Assembly: GCF_019711595.1 (NCBI RefSeq) | Contig: NZ_JAIGNR010000001.1 | Location: 434,001 to 498,000, forward strand | Direction: 5' to 3' | Length of the DNA stretch: 64,000 nt | Source: Qipengyuania sphaerica | GTDB taxonomy: Bacteria > Pseudomonadota > Alphaproteobacteria > Sphingomonadales > Sphingomonadaceae | Part shown: piece after piece, positions 46,306-55,595 of the stretch | Numbering within the stretch: position 1 is the stretch's first letter | Layout: the number at the start of each line of letters is the position of its first letter | Translations under genes and position numbers: made by a program | The notes under the pieces: model-generated | Seen by the model: only the letters and a program-made list of their open reading frames with translations | Databases searched by the model: none | Told to the model about the DNA's origin: nothing

Positions 46306-48669
46306 TCAGAAATTCAGCGTTACGGTCGCGAAGACCTGGCGCGGGTTGCCGTAGAAAGCCGTCAGCACACCTTCGGGCCCAAGTGCCGGGATCGGAAGTC
46401 CGTTCGCGTCCAGCGCGATTTCACCCGTAACCGCATCGGCGACGACATAGGTATAGCCGCTGGTCTTGTAGCGCTTGTCGGTCAGGTTCTTGCCATGGAT
46501 GCCGAAGCTCCATCGCCCGCCCGGCGCGGTGTAGACTATATTGGCATCGAGCAGGGCATAACCGTCCTGGTCGATATAGGGATTGGGGATCTCGAACTGG
46601 TTGGTCTTGCTGCGATAGGACAGCGTCGAGCCGATGTAGAGGTCGCCAGCGCCCAGCATGGTATCGTAACCGACCGTCAGGCTGCCGGTGAGTTCCGGCG
46701 TATTCTGGATTTTCCTCGAGTCCGAAACCTCGGTGGGCGTGCCTCCGATATTGGTGACGTATTCGTCATATTGCGCATCGATGTAGCCCAGCGAACCGGA
46801 CAGGCTGAAACCACCGGCGAAACGCGTGTTGGCTTCGAGTTCCAGTCCCTTGATGGTGGCCGCACCAGCGTTGGACACGACGCCGCAGAAGTTGGGCGCT
46901 CCGCCCACGGTGCAGGCAACCGAACCCGGAATCTGCACATCCTTGTAATCGGAATAGAATGCCGCAGCGGCCAGGTTGATCGGTCCGAGCGCGCCCTTGT
47001 AGCCGAGTTCGTAGCTGTCGACTTCTTCGGGGTTGAAGCTCAGGAAGGCGGCAATTTCGTCGTCGGACTGGATGCCGTCCGAATTCAGGTCGGGGGCATT
47101 GGAGCCGGCACCGCGCGGGTCGAAACCGCCACCCTTGAAGCCCTTGGAATAGCTCGCGTAGATGTTCTGGTCCGGCGTCGGCTTGAAGCTGACCGAGGCG
47201 CGCGGGGTAAATTTCTTGAACTTTTCCGAACCGTTGAAATCGGTGTCGGTCGCGATCAGGAAGCCTGCGTCGCCAAAAGTGCCCGGACCGCCGAGGATGT
47301 AGCTCTGCTTGGTGATGTCGGCCGAGCGTTGGTCCCAAGTGTAGCGACCGCCGACCGAGAGGCTGAGTTGGTCGGTAACGTCGAAGGTAAAGTCGCCGAA
47401 GATCGCCGAAGTCTCCGTATCCACCAGCGCCGCCGTGTAGCCGGTAAGCTGCGGGAGGAGTGCAGGCAGCGTCGTATAGAGACGCGATTCGAACAGCGTG
47501 TCTGCCTTGGCGTCGAGATAATAGAAGCCGAGCAGGCCGGTCAGCGGGCCGCCGTTGTCCCAGAGGACCTGGAATTCCTGGCTTAGCTGCTCGTTGTAAT
47601 AGGCGCCCGGTACGTCGAGATCGATTGCTGGAAGGGCATCGAAATCGATCGGCGTTTCGGTGTCATCCTTGCGGAATGCCGAGATCGAGCGAAGCGTGAC
47701 GGCATCGCCGATTTCCAGCTCTGCATGCAGCGAAAGGCCGTATGCCTCCACGAACTGTGCGGGATCGTTGATACCGCCGCGTGTGTCGAATTCGTTGTCG
47801 AGGATCGGAGCGCCCGAGACGAGTCCGGGAATGAGGCGGTGTCCACCGCGGGGATTGCTCTTGTCCTTTGTGTAGTCGCCCTGGATCCGGATGAAGCCGG
47901 GTTCGCCATATCCGCCAGCTTCCAGACTCAGGCGGGCCGCCCAGATATCCTTGTTGTAGTTTTCAAGGCCGGTCGTGAGATTGTCGCCGAAACCGCCGCG
48001 CGAAAGGCGGGCAAGCGATCCGCCGACACGGGCGATATCGCCCAAGGGCAGGGATGCGGTGACCACACCTTCGGCCTGGTCGTATGTGCCATAGGTCGCA
48101 CGGGCCTTGAACGAGGGTTCGAGCGGCAGGCGCTTGGTCACATATTTGACCGCACCGCCGATGGTGTTGCGACCGTACAGCGTACCCTGCGGACCGCGCA
48201 GGACTTCGACCCGCTCGACATCGTATATGTCGAGGACCGCGGCCTGTGGTCGGTTGAGGTAGACATCGTCGAGATAGATGCCGACGCCCTGTTCAAACCC
48301 GGAGACCGGATCCTGCTGGCCGATCCCGCGGATGAAGGCGGAAAGCGTGGAATTGGTCGCGCGGCTCGATTCAAGCGTGACGTTCGGGACCGTCTGGCCG
48401 ACATCGGTCAGGTCCAGCGCGCCGCTGCGTTCCAGCTGCTCTCCGCTCAGTGCTGTAACCGCGACAGGAACGTCGATCAGGCGCTCCTCCCGGCGGCGGG
48501 CCGTCACGATGATGACATCGCTTTCTTCGGCGTCCGGATCGGCAGGTGTTCCACTGTCGCTATCGGCGACGGTTTCCTGCGTGGATTGCGCGGCGGCGGG
48601 CAGTGCCCAGCAGACGGATGCGGTTCCGACCAGCAGTGCTGCAAGCGTACGCGTGGCGTGAAATTTCAT
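46306..48669 (-). CDS. TonB-dependent receptor
   Basis: A 787-residue outer-membrane receptor. The signal peptide MKFHATRTLAALLVGTASVCWALPAAA is cleaved before QSTQETV; GGGAGGGAGTTTG before this ATG is the ribosome binding site, so an ATG 30 bp further upstream is disfavoured. A TonB box-like DVIIVTARRREERLIDVPVAVT is followed by a plug (GQTVPNVTLESSRA, IRGIGQQDPVSG, DVERVEVLRGPQGTLYGRNTIGGAVKY) and barrel ending FATVTLNF with a terminal Phe. The RGPQGTLYGRNTIGG pattern is of the broad carbohydrate/vitamin/lipid-type receptors common in Sphingomonadales rather than siderophore-specific. It is divergent from a TetR regulator. Substrate unknown. Confidence 0.92.
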   Translation of the reverse strand: MKFHATRTLAALLVGTASVCWALPAAAQSTQETVADSDSGTPADPDAEESDVIIVTARRREERLIDVPVAVTALSGEQLERSGALDLTDVGQTVPNVTLESSRATNSTLSAFIRGIGQQDPVSGFEQGVGIYLDDVYLNRPQAAVLDIYDVERVEVLRGPQGTLYGRNTIGGAVKYVTKRLPLEPSFKARATYGTYDQAEGVVTASLPLGDIARVGGSLARLSRGGFGDNLTTGLENYNKDIWAARLSLEAGGYGEPGFIRIQGDYTKDKSNPRGGHRLIPGLVSGAPILDNEFDTRGGINDPAQFVEAYGLSLHAELEIGDAVTLRSISAFRKDDTETPIDFDALPAIDLDVPGAYYNEQLSQEFQVLWDNGGPLTGLLGFYYLDAKADTLFESRLYTTLPALLPQLTGYTAALVDTETSAIFGDFTFDVTDQLSLSVGGRYTWDQRSADITKQSYILGGPGTFGDAGFLIATDTDFNGSEKFKKFTPRASVSFKPTPDQNIYASYSKGFKGGGFDPRGAGSNAPDLNSDGIQSDDEIAAFLSFNPEEVDSYELGYKGALGPINLAAAAFYSDYKDVQIPGSVACTVGGAPNFCGVVSNAGAATIKGLELEANTRFAGGFSLSGSLGYIDAQYDEYVTNIGGTPTEVSDSRKIQNTPELTGSLTVGYDTMLGAGDLYIGSTLSYRSKTNQFEIPNPYIDQDGYALLDANIVYTAPGGRWSFGIHGKNLTDKRYKTSGYTYVVADAVTGEIALDANGLPIPALGPEGVLTAFYGNPRQVFATVTLNF

Positions 48670-48711
48670 CAAACTCCCTCCCGAAATATCTCTCTGCACC
48701 GCTCAATATTG

Positions 48712-48735
48712 AAAACTGAACCACCTTTCAAGTTT
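48712..48735. promoter_or_regulatory. Imperfect inverted repeat between TonB receptor and TetR genes
   Basis: AAAACTGAA and TTCAAGTTT arms, 6 bp apart, form an imperfect dyad (7 of 9 aligned positions match) in the divergent promoter region. It is a candidate operator for the adjacent TetR protein. Confidence 0.4.
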
Positions 48736-48787
48736 GTTCTTGCATTGCGTGGAAATCTTGGCCTAGCCATAAGCAGTGGAGGGGAGA

Positions 48788-49411
48788 ATGATGGCCACGA
48801 ACGCACCCGAAGTCGGCAAGAGCCCACGCACCGAAAGGGGGCGCAGGACCCTGCGCAAGTTGCTCGATGCGGCTGCGGGGGAGTTTGGCGACCTGGGATT
48901 TCACGAGGCTTCGATTAGCTCGATAACCCGGCGTGCAGGCGTCGCGCTCGGGACCTTCTACACCTATTTCGACAGCAAGGACGAAATCTTCCGCGCGCTG
49001 GTTGCCGATATGAGCGAGGCGGTGAAACATGCCGCACGCGAGGCAATCGAACCGGAAATGCCCGCGCTGGAAATCGAGCGCGCGGCACTTCAGGCCTTTC
49101 TCGAATTCGCTGCCGATCACAAGGAAGTCTACCGGATCATCGACGAGGCGGAATTCGTCGATCCCGACAGTTACCGCATGCACTATGAGACGGTGGGGCA
49201 ACGTATCGTGGAGCGTCTCCAGCGCGGCGCTGCAGGCGGCGAGATGCGGGACGATCTCGGAGAGATCGAAGCATGGGCGCTGATGGGAATGAACGTCTTC
49301 CTGGGTTTGCGTTATGCAATCTGGCACCGTGATGGCGATCCCGATGCTGCCGCTGTCGCCAAGGCGGCCAATATCCTGTTGGAACGGGGTGTCGGTGCGG
49401 CCAGCAGATAG
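48788..49411 (+). CDS. TetR/AcrR family transcriptional regulator
   Basis: A 207-residue repressor-type protein. The N-terminal HTH is RTLRKLLDAAAGEFGDLGFHEASISSITRRAGVALGTFYTYFDSKDEIFRALV, given here in short pieces as GFHEASISSITRRAGVALGT. The C-terminal half is the ligand-binding, dimerising helical domain. The start is placed at the ATG after GGAGGGGAGA; an earlier GTG would shorten that spacing. It is divergent from a TonB receptor and probably controls it through a nearby inverted repeat. The ligand is unknown. Confidence 0.9.
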   Translation: MMATNAPEVGKSPRTERGRRTLRKLLDAAAGEFGDLGFHEASISSITRRAGVALGTFYTYFDSKDEIFRALVADMSEAVKHAAREAIEPEMPALEIERAALQAFLEFAADHKEVYRIIDEAEFVDPDSYRMHYETVGQRIVERLQRGAAGGEMRDDLGEIEAWALMGMNVFLGLRYAIWHRDGDPDAAAVAKAANILLERGVGAASR

Positions 49412-49458
49412 GAACGCTTACGTCTCCAAACCGTTGATACGGCAAAGGAGAATTTGAC

Positions 49459-49719
49459 ATGATCGGCAAGATTATCGGCGCCTATGCAGGCGACAAGCTC
49501 GCAAAACAGACCAGCGGCATCGGCGGTGCCAGCGGCGCTGCACTCGGCGTGGTGGCAGCAACGGCACTTCGCCGCCTTAGCCTGCCCGCTATGCTGGTGC
49601 TGGGCGCTGGCGGATACATCGCCAAGAAGCTCTACGAGCGCAATGAAGCGAAGAAGGATGGCACCCAGACCATCGTCAATGAAACTTCGGAGCCGACCAA
49701 GACTGCCGCAGCAGCCTGA
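49459..49719 (+). CDS. Small glycine-rich membrane-associated protein
   Basis: An 86-residue protein with a Gly/Ala-rich hydrophobic stretch (SGIGGASGAALGVVAATAL, then LPAMLVLGAGGYIAKKLYE) that could form one or two short helices, and a charged, Thr/Ala-rich tail. A glycine-zipper-like pattern is visible. A GCAAAGGAGAATTTGAC ribosome binding site precedes the ATG. It ends before a strong bidirectional terminator. I do not recognise it; it resembles small unannotated sphingomonad membrane proteins. Confidence 0.65.
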   Translation: MIGKIIGAYAGDKLAKQTSGIGGASGAALGVVAATALRRLSLPAMLVLGAGGYIAKKLYERNEAKKDGTQTIVNETSEPTKTAAAA

Positions 49720-49742
49720 TCACAAGCTCTCGAAAACGAAAA

Positions 49743-49769
49743 GGGCCGCCTTTGAGGGCGGCCCTTTTT
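49743..49769. terminator. Bidirectional intrinsic terminator beside tRNA-Val
   Basis: GGGCCGCC pairs perfectly with GGCGGCCC over TTTGAG. A T5 tract follows on the plus strand and TTTTCGTTTTC on the minus strand, so it ends both the small membrane gene and tRNA-Val. Confidence 0.88.
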
Positions 49770-49779
49770 CTTCGTGCCA

Positions 49780-49854
49780 TGGTGGGCGCGGCAAGGATTG
49801 AACTTGCGACCCCACCCGTGTGAAGGGTGTGCTCTACCACTGAGCTACGCGCCC
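49780..49854 (-). tRNA. tRNA-Val (anticodon CAC)
   Basis: Reading the minus strand, the acceptor stem GGGCGCG pairs with CGCGCCC, the D-arm is GCTC-AGTGGTA-GAGC, the anticodon stem CACCC/GGGTG encloses TTCACAC, giving anticodon CAC, which reads GUG, and the T-arm is GCAAG-TTCAATC-CTTGC. CCA is encoded. All stems are fully paired. It stands alone between a small membrane gene and sppA. Confidence 0.97.
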
Positions 49855-49921
49855 GTCCTTGGGGCATTGCTGCCGGACAGGGGCGCGCCTTTACGCGGCG
49901 AATCGGGTCAATGCAAGCGCC

Positions 49922-51802
49922 TCAGTCGGCGAAGAACGAGACCATGCGAGCAAGGAAACCTTCGAGGCTGCGTCCTTGGTGAACGCTCGCGCTTTGCGTC
50001 GTTGGGCAAGCAAGGCAGTAGGCCTGAACGCCCTCGGACCCGAGCAGCCGCCGGGCATCTGCGAACATCGCAAGCGTAAGCGCCTGACGGTCGCCGGCAA
50101 TCCGGGCGAAGACATCGCGGCCGCCCGCATCCTCGTCACCGATCAGCAGCTGGCGCAGGATCGTGTCGGCGGTACTGGCATCGTCGCCGAGATAGGCGGC
50201 CGACCACTCGCCTTCACCGAGTTCTGCCTGACCGGCGACCCAGGCGAGGGCTTCTTCCATGCCGCCATATTCATCGACCAGGCGCAACTGACGAGCGGTT
50301 CCGCCGTCCCAGACACGGCCTTGGCCGACACGGTCGACCTGCTCCATGGTCATCTGGCGCGACTTCGAGACGCGGCTGAGGAAATCGCGATAGCCGTTTT
50401 CGATGCTTGCCTGCAGGATCCGGTCCACTTCGGGTGTGAAACCGCCGATCATGTCGGGCTGACCCGAAAGCGGTCCCGTGCGCACGCCATCGCTCGTCAC
50501 GCCTATGCTGGCGGCAGCATCCTCGAAGGTCGGGATCATGGCGAAAATGCCGATCGACCCGGTGATCGTTTCGGGTTCGGCAAAGATACGGTCGGCTGGC
50601 GTCGCGACCCAGTAACCGCCGCTCGCCGCGACATTGGCCATCGACACGGCCACGGGAATATCGCGCGCCTTGTGTCGCAGGATGGCGTTGCGGATTTCTT
50701 CCGAGGCGAGCGCCGAACCGCCGGGCGAATCCACGCGAACCACGAGGCCGGCGAACTCTTCGTCCAAGGCTTCGTCCAGAAGGTCGGCGATGCGCGTACC
50801 ACCGGCCGTACCGGGGCCGGCATCGCCGTCCACGATATTCCCGGCAATCGTGACGACACCGATCTTCTTGCCGTCGGTGGGCCAAGGATTGGCTTCCAGC
50901 CAGGCAGTAAGCGGCGTCGAGGGATAGGCGCCGGGCGCATCGTCCCAGTCGTCCTCGCCGACGATTTCGGCAACCCGCTCGCCGAACTGGGTGCGAGTGC
51001 CGAGCTTGTCGACGAGCCCTGCATTCCTGGCAGCCGTGGCGAAATCGCCGTTTGCCGTTTCGACCCAGCCGACCGGGTCCTTGATCAGCAATTCCAGGTC
51101 GGCTGCCGGGCGGGCCTTCTTCACATTGGCCTGCCATTCCTCCCACAGCGCGCCGTAAAGTGCGGCCGCATTCTCGCGTGCCGGATCCGACATGCCGGTT
51201 TCGGTGAAGGGTTCGACGGCGCTCTTGTAGGTGCCGACCTTGTAGACGCGGGCGTTCACCTTGAGCTTGTCGAGGAGGCCGGCGAAATAGAGGCGATTGC
51301 CGCCGGGGCCAGCAACAAACGCGCCGCCCATCGGATCGACCCAGACCTCGCTCGCATGGGCGGCAAGGAAGACGCCGTCATCGGCATAGGCGGTGGCATA
51401 GGTCAGCACCGGCTTGTCTGCAGCGCGCACGCGGTCGAGCGCTTCACCCACTTCGGCGAGGTGGACCTGGCCTGCGCCAAGGAAGCGATCGAGATCGAGG
51501 ACGACGGCGGTGATCCGCTTGTCCTTTGCGGCCGCGTCGATCGCACGCACGAGATCGCGGGACTGGTACTCGCCGATGGGCGCAGTTCCCGACAGCAGGG
51601 CCGCGAAGGGGTCGACCGGTGTACGCTCCTCGACGATCACGCCGTCGAGTTCCAGCAACAGCGCTCCGTCGCGCACCTGCGCCGGGCTGGGCCGGGCCGA
51701 AAGAATGCTGAACAGCAGAGCGAAAAACAGCAACATGAACAAAAGGACGAGGCCGTCCTTGATGCCGACCAGCAAACGCCAGACCTTGCCCGCAAAATGC
51801 AT
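49922..51802 (-). CDS. sppA: Signal peptide peptidase SppA, 67K type
   Basis: A 626-residue membrane-anchored serine protease that degrades cleaved signal peptides. An N-terminal helix is near residues 15-35 (LVLLFMLLFFALLFSILSA). The catalytic Lys is in VGTYKSAVEPFTETGMSDP, in the first SppA domain, and the nucleophilic Ser in NVAASGGYWVATPADRI, in the second, as in E. coli SppA (Lys209/Ser409). VRVDSPGGSALASEEIRNAI is the conserved loop of the second domain. Length matches the double-domain form (about 600-630). It is divergent from pyrB, with about 110 bp between. Confidence 0.95.
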   Translation of the reverse strand: MHFAGKVWRLLVGIKDGLVLLFMLLFFALLFSILSARPSPAQVRDGALLLELDGVIVEERTPVDPFAALLSGTAPIGEYQSRDLVRAIDAAAKDKRITAVVLDLDRFLGAGQVHLAEVGEALDRVRAADKPVLTYATAYADDGVFLAAHASEVWVDPMGGAFVAGPGGNRLYFAGLLDKLKVNARVYKVGTYKSAVEPFTETGMSDPARENAAALYGALWEEWQANVKKARPAADLELLIKDPVGWVETANGDFATAARNAGLVDKLGTRTQFGERVAEIVGEDDWDDAPGAYPSTPLTAWLEANPWPTDGKKIGVVTIAGNIVDGDAGPGTAGGTRIADLLDEALDEEFAGLVVRVDSPGGSALASEEIRNAILRHKARDIPVAVSMANVAASGGYWVATPADRIFAEPETITGSIGIFAMIPTFEDAAASIGVTSDGVRTGPLSGQPDMIGGFTPEVDRILQASIENGYRDFLSRVSKSRQMTMEQVDRVGQGRVWDGGTARQLRLVDEYGGMEEALAWVAGQAELGEGEWSAAYLGDDASTADTILRQLLIGDEDAGGRDVFARIAGDRQALTLAMFADARRLLGSEGVQAYCLACPTTQSASVHQGRSLEGFLARMVSFFAD

Positions 51803-51913
51803 TTGGATACGTCCCCTAATCCTGTCTCCCTCCAGACCTAGGCGAGCGCGGGGCGAAGTGCCACAGGAATATGCTTGAGGGTGCGATAGGTCTCGACTAA
51901 GGGCGTGGCTTTA

Positions 51914-52939
51914 ATGACACGATCGGACACATCGCCCCATGCGGCCCGCTATCCAGCGGGTGCGCAGGCCTTTCCGCACCGCGACCTGCTCGGCATCGGC
52001 CAGCTGGAGCGGCACGAAATCCTGTTCCTGCTCGACGAGGCGGAACAATGGGTCGACCTCAATCGCCAGCGGACCAAGCATGTCGATGCGCTGGCGGGTC
52101 TCACGATCATCAATGCCTTCTTCGAAAACTCCACCCGCACGCTGTTGAGCTTCGAGATCGCGGGCAAGCGGCTGGGCGCGGACGTGGTCAACATGCACGC
52201 CGCCACCTCGAGCGTGAAGAAGGGTGAGACGCTGATCGATACGGCCATAACGCTCAATGCCATGCGCGCCGATGCCATCGTGATCCGCCACGGATCGAGC
52301 GGGGCGACCGGCCTCATCGCGGACAAGGTCGATTGCCCCGTGCTCAATGCGGGCGACGGGCAGCACGAACACCCCACGCAGGCACTGCTCGATGCGCTGG
52401 CGCTGCGCCATGCGCTGCGTGAGCGCGGCGAGAATGGCGACGACTTCACCGGCCGCACCATCGTAATCTGCGGAGATATCCTGCACAGCCGGGTGGCGCG
52501 CTCGAACCTGCTCTGCCTACAGGCGCTTGGGGCGACCGTGCGGCTTTGCGCACCGCCCGCTCTGATGCCGACGGGAATCGAGATCATGGGCGCAGAGGTC
52601 TTCCACGATTTCGACGCCGCGCTCGAAGGGGCGGATGTGGTGATGATGCTGCGCCTGCAGACCGAGCGGATGAGCGGCCAGTTCATTCCCTCGGCGCGCG
52701 AATACCACCACCTCTACGGCCTGACCAAGGCGCGGCTCGACAAGGCGGGTGACGATACGCTCGTAATGCATCCCGGCCCGATGAACCGAGGAGTAGAGAT
52801 CGACAGCGAGGTGGCCGACATGATCGACCGCTCGATCATTACCCGTCAGGTCGAGATGGGAGTGGCCATACGTATGGCCTGCCTCGATGTGCTGACCCGT
52901 CGCGGTCGCGGGGTCGAGGGTTGGGGAGACGCGGCATGA
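51914..52939 (+). CDS. pyrB: Aspartate carbamoyltransferase, catalytic chain
   Basis: A 341-residue transcarbamoylase forming carbamoyl-aspartate in pyrimidine synthesis. Seen: [23 protein letters not shown] (carbamoyl phosphate site), [20 protein letters not shown], and [19 protein letters not shown]. It is longer than B. subtilis PyrB (304) because of an N-terminal extension; a GTG 9 bp upstream is an alternative start, and neither has a clear ribosome binding site. The next gene, a dihydroorotase homologue, starts inside the pyrB stop with ATGA. No pyrI regulatory chain is present. Confidence 0.95.
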   Translation: MTRSDTSPHAARYPAGAQAFPHRDLLGIGQLERHEILFLLDEAEQWVDLNRQRTKHVDALAGLTIINAFFENSTRTLLSFEIAGKRLGADVVNMHAATSSVKKGETLIDTAITLNAMRADAIVIRHGSSGATGLIADKVDCPVLNAGDGQHEHPTQALLDALALRHALRERGENGDDFTGRTIVICGDILHSRVARSNLLCLQALGATVRLCAPPALMPTGIEIMGAEVFHDFDAALEGADVVMMLRLQTERMSGQFIPSAREYHHLYGLTKARLDKAGDDTLVMHPGPMNRGVEIDSEVADMIDRSIITRQVEMGVAIRMACLDVLTRRGRGVEGWGDAA

Positions 52940-54162
52940 AGCAGGCAAGTCCCGTCACTCTAACCAACGCGCGACTGGTGACCCCCGAAGGCGTTCGCGA
53001 GAGTTCGCTGCGGATGGAAGGCGGCCGCATCGGCTCCATCGGTTGGGATCAAGGCGAGGGTGAGACCGTCGATGCAAAGGGCAAGCTGCTTGCGCCCGGT
53101 CTCGTCGATCTGGGCGTTTTTGCAGTCGACAAGCCGGCGTTCCACTTCGGCGGAATTACCCGCGCCGCGCTGATGCCCGACCAGTCGCCCCCGCTCGACC
53201 TGCCGAGCCGCGTTTCCTACATTTCCAAGAGCGGCAAGCCCGATTTCTGGGTCCATCCGCTCGCGGCCGCGACGCGCGGCCTGGAAGGCCGCGAGATTGC
53301 CGAGATCGCACTCATGCGCGAAGCGGGTGCCAGGGGCATCGCCACAGGCCGCAAGTGGATTTCCGACAGCGGCGTCATGCTGCGGCTTCTCCAATATGCC
53401 GCCATGCTCGACATGCCGGTCATTACGCATGCCGAGGACGCGGCGCTGGTCGGCGATGCCGTCGCGACGGCGGGCGAATACGCCACCCGCCGCGGCTTGC
53501 CGAGCGCTCCGGCGGAAGCCGAAGCCATCGCTATCGCCCGCGACCTCGCGCTGGCGGACATGGCGGGCGCGCGCATTCATTTCCGGCAGGTCACGACGCG
53601 TGCCGGGCTCGCCATGATCCGCGTCGCAAAAGCGCAGGGGCAGCAGGTCACCGCCGGCGTGACGCCTGCGCATTTCATGCTCTCGGACCTCGCCACCGCC
53701 GATTTCCGTACCTTCGCGCGGCTTTCGCCGCCGCTCCGCAGCGAAGATGACCGGCAGGCCGTACGCGAAGCGATCGCCGACGGAACAATCGACGTGGTTT
53801 CCAGCGGACACGATCCCCGCGGACCTGAAGACAAGCGCCTGCCATTCGCCGATGCCGAGCCTGGAATGGCGGGGGCGGAGACGCTGTTGGCCATGGTGCT
53901 TGCGCTGGTGCTCGACGATGTGATCGACCTGCCGCGCGCGTTCGAACTGGTCGCGACCAATCCGGCCAAGCTGCTTGGTGTCGAGGCCGGCGCGCTGGTC
54001 GAGGGATATGAGGCCGACCTCGCTCTGATCGATCCCGACAAGCCCTGGATCATCCAGAGCGCCAGGATGGCAGCCACTGCCGGGAATACACCCTTCGACG
54101 GGCAGCCCACGCAAGGCCGCGTCCTGGCCCTGTGGAAGGGCGGGGTGCCGGTCGATCTCTAG
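52936..54162 (+). CDS. Dihydroorotase homologue, probably non-catalytic (PyrC')
   Basis: A 408-residue protein of the amidohydrolase/dihydroorotase family. The fold is clear ([50 protein letters not shown]). However, the metal-binding HxH after PGLVDL is replaced by GVFAVD, and the catalytic Asp motif (TDHAPH-type) reads [12 protein letters not shown], lacking the Asp. Such proteins (PyrC' or PyrX) are known as structural partners that assemble with PyrB in pseudomonads. It is encoded with pyrB and starts inside its stop by ATGA after GGGGAGA. Inference: it scaffolds the PyrB holoenzyme, and an active pyrC lies elsewhere. Confidence 0.85.
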   Translation: MKQASPVTLTNARLVTPEGVRESSLRMEGGRIGSIGWDQGEGETVDAKGKLLAPGLVDLGVFAVDKPAFHFGGITRAALMPDQSPPLDLPSRVSYISKSGKPDFWVHPLAAATRGLEGREIAEIALMREAGARGIATGRKWISDSGVMLRLLQYAAMLDMPVITHAEDAALVGDAVATAGEYATRRGLPSAPAEAEAIAIARDLALADMAGARIHFRQVTTRAGLAMIRVAKAQGQQVTAGVTPAHFMLSDLATADFRTFARLSPPLRSEDDRQAVREAIADGTIDVVSSGHDPRGPEDKRLPFADAEPGMAGAETLLAMVLALVLDDVIDLPRAFELVATNPAKLLGVEAGALVEGYEADLALIDPDKPWIIQSARMAATAGNTPFDGQPTQGRVLALWKGGVPVDL

Positions 54163-54174
54163 CAGATAAGAAAA

Positions 54175-54204
54175 GGCCCCTTCCGGACGGATCCGGAAGA
54201 GGCC
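54175..54204. terminator. Strong terminator between pyrC' and the SPOR gene
   Basis: GGCCCCTTCCGGA pairs with TCCGGAAGAGGCC (12 of 13) over a four-base loop. On the minus strand the stem runs into TTTTCTT, serving the SPOR/TPR gene; on the plus strand it follows pyrC'. Confidence 0.85.
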
Positions 54205-54235
54205 CGAGGCTCGGTGGTATTGGTTGTCGCGCCTG

Positions 54236-55555
54236 TTAGCGCGCTGCGACCCTTACGGTACCGTTTTCAAGAGCACCCGGAAGCGGGTTGCTCTGGGCGT
54301 AGGCGATGCAGCCGCCGCCCTTGCCCTTGACGCTCGAGCACATGGCACTGGCACTGTCCTTGGCATAATTGGCTGCCGCGACGCGGAAGTAGAGCTTGCC
54401 GTTCACGCGGGCCTTGCTGATCACGCGCTCTGCATCGGCGAGTTCGGGATACATGACCTGGAACTGGCGCCAGCCTTCGAGCGCGTCTTCCATCGAGAAG
54501 TACGAGCCGAGCTGGATGTTGTAATCGCCGCTGGCGAGGTTGAGGCGCGGAGCCGGAGCTGCCTTCGGGGCAGGCTTCGCAGCAGCCACCGGTGCCTGTG
54601 CTACACGCGGTGCCGGCTTGGCAGCAGGTGTGGTTTCCTCGGGCAGGGCAGCCACGATGACCGCGCGCGGTGCATCGCTTTCGGCAATATCGCCACGCTC
54701 ATTGATGAACGGATCATCGAAAACCACGCGCTCGATCGGGGCGCTCGGCTCTTCGTCTGCGACGGCGAATTCGACCACCGGTTCTTCAACCTGCGGCAGT
54801 TCGTCGATATTTTCAGCCGCGAGCATTTGGGTGCTCGGGTTGTTCGACAGCGCGAGCTGTGCAGGCTGGCCCTGGTCGGCAACGATGTCGACCTTGAGCA
54901 GGTTGGCGACACGGTGACGGTACAGTTCGGGCTGTGCCAGTGCACCCCATTCGGACATGCGTTCGCCGACCTTGTCCGCCGGAACGTCTTCGGCAACCAT
55001 CAGGCGCGCTTCGCGCCACTGGCCGCTCATCGCATAAGCATAGGCCAGGTTCTGGCGGGTCTTGGCGGTGTTGTTGCCGCTGCGGATCGCATTCGAGAGG
55101 ACATGCACGCCGCGCTGCGGCTGACCGGCGAGCGCAATCGCGAGACCGAAATCGGCTTCGTCGATGGCGGCTTCATGCTTCTCGAGCGTGTAGATCGCGG
55201 CAGCGCGGTCGCCCATGCCGGTATAGGCAAGTGCGAGGCTGACTGCGGTGCGCGGCGAATTGTCGCCGAGCTGGATCGCATCTTCGAAGGTCTGCGCGGC
55301 CGACGCGAAACGACCCGCTTCGAGATAGGCATTGCCCAGCAGAGTGCGCGTATAAGCATCGCGAGGCGTGGCGAGAACGGCGGCTTCGGCATGGGTCACG
55401 GCCTTGTCGGCCTTGCCCTTGGCGAGCGCGGTTTCGGCCTTGCCTGCCGAGTGGGCAGCGGTGGGTGCAACCTTGCCGGTGCAGCCCGCCAGTGCCGTGG
55501 TCGCCAGCGCCGTCGAAACGGCCAGCCTGATCAGAGTGGTGTTCCTGGTCTTCAT
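54236..55555 (-). CDS. TPR and SPOR domain lipoprotein
   Basis: A 439-residue exported protein. The N-terminal AVSTALATTALAGC is a lipoprotein signal with an LAGC lipobox. TPR repeats cover about residues 35-230 (HAEAAVLATPRDAYTRTLLGNAYLEAGRFASAAQTFEDAIQL, AVSLALAYTGMGDRAAAIYTLEKHEAAI). A long Pro/Ala/Glu region follows. A C-terminal SPOR domain (about 365-435, GDYNIQLGSYFSMEDALEGWRQFQ) binds denuded septal peptidoglycan. The start follows GGGGTAAGAAA. It is last in a parA-RHH-SPOR string on the minus strand, with 40 bp after the RHH gene. A role at the division site or cell wall is inference. Confidence 0.88.
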   Translation of the reverse strand: MKTRNTTLIRLAVSTALATTALAGCTGKVAPTAAHSAGKAETALAKGKADKAVTHAEAAVLATPRDAYTRTLLGNAYLEAGRFASAAQTFEDAIQLGDNSPRTAVSLALAYTGMGDRAAAIYTLEKHEAAIDEADFGLAIALAGQPQRGVHVLSNAIRSGNNTAKTRQNLAYAYAMSGQWREARLMVAEDVPADKVGERMSEWGALAQPELYRHRVANLLKVDIVADQGQPAQLALSNNPSTQMLAAENIDELPQVEEPVVEFAVADEEPSAPIERVVFDDPFINERGDIAESDAPRAVIVAALPEETTPAAKPAPRVAQAPVAAAKPAPKAAPAPRLNLASGDYNIQLGSYFSMEDALEGWRQFQVMYPELADAERVISKARVNGKLYFRVAAANYAKDSASAMCSSVKGKGGGCIAYAQSNPLPGALENGTVRVAAR

Positions 55556-55595
55556 TTTCTTACCCCTCAAAAGGCGATCCCACGTCCTTGAAGAT

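Noticed and set aside
46495..47586. Plus-strand frame inside the second TonB receptor
   Set aside because: The receptor on the minus strand has a signal peptide, plug and terminal Phe; the antisense frame has none.
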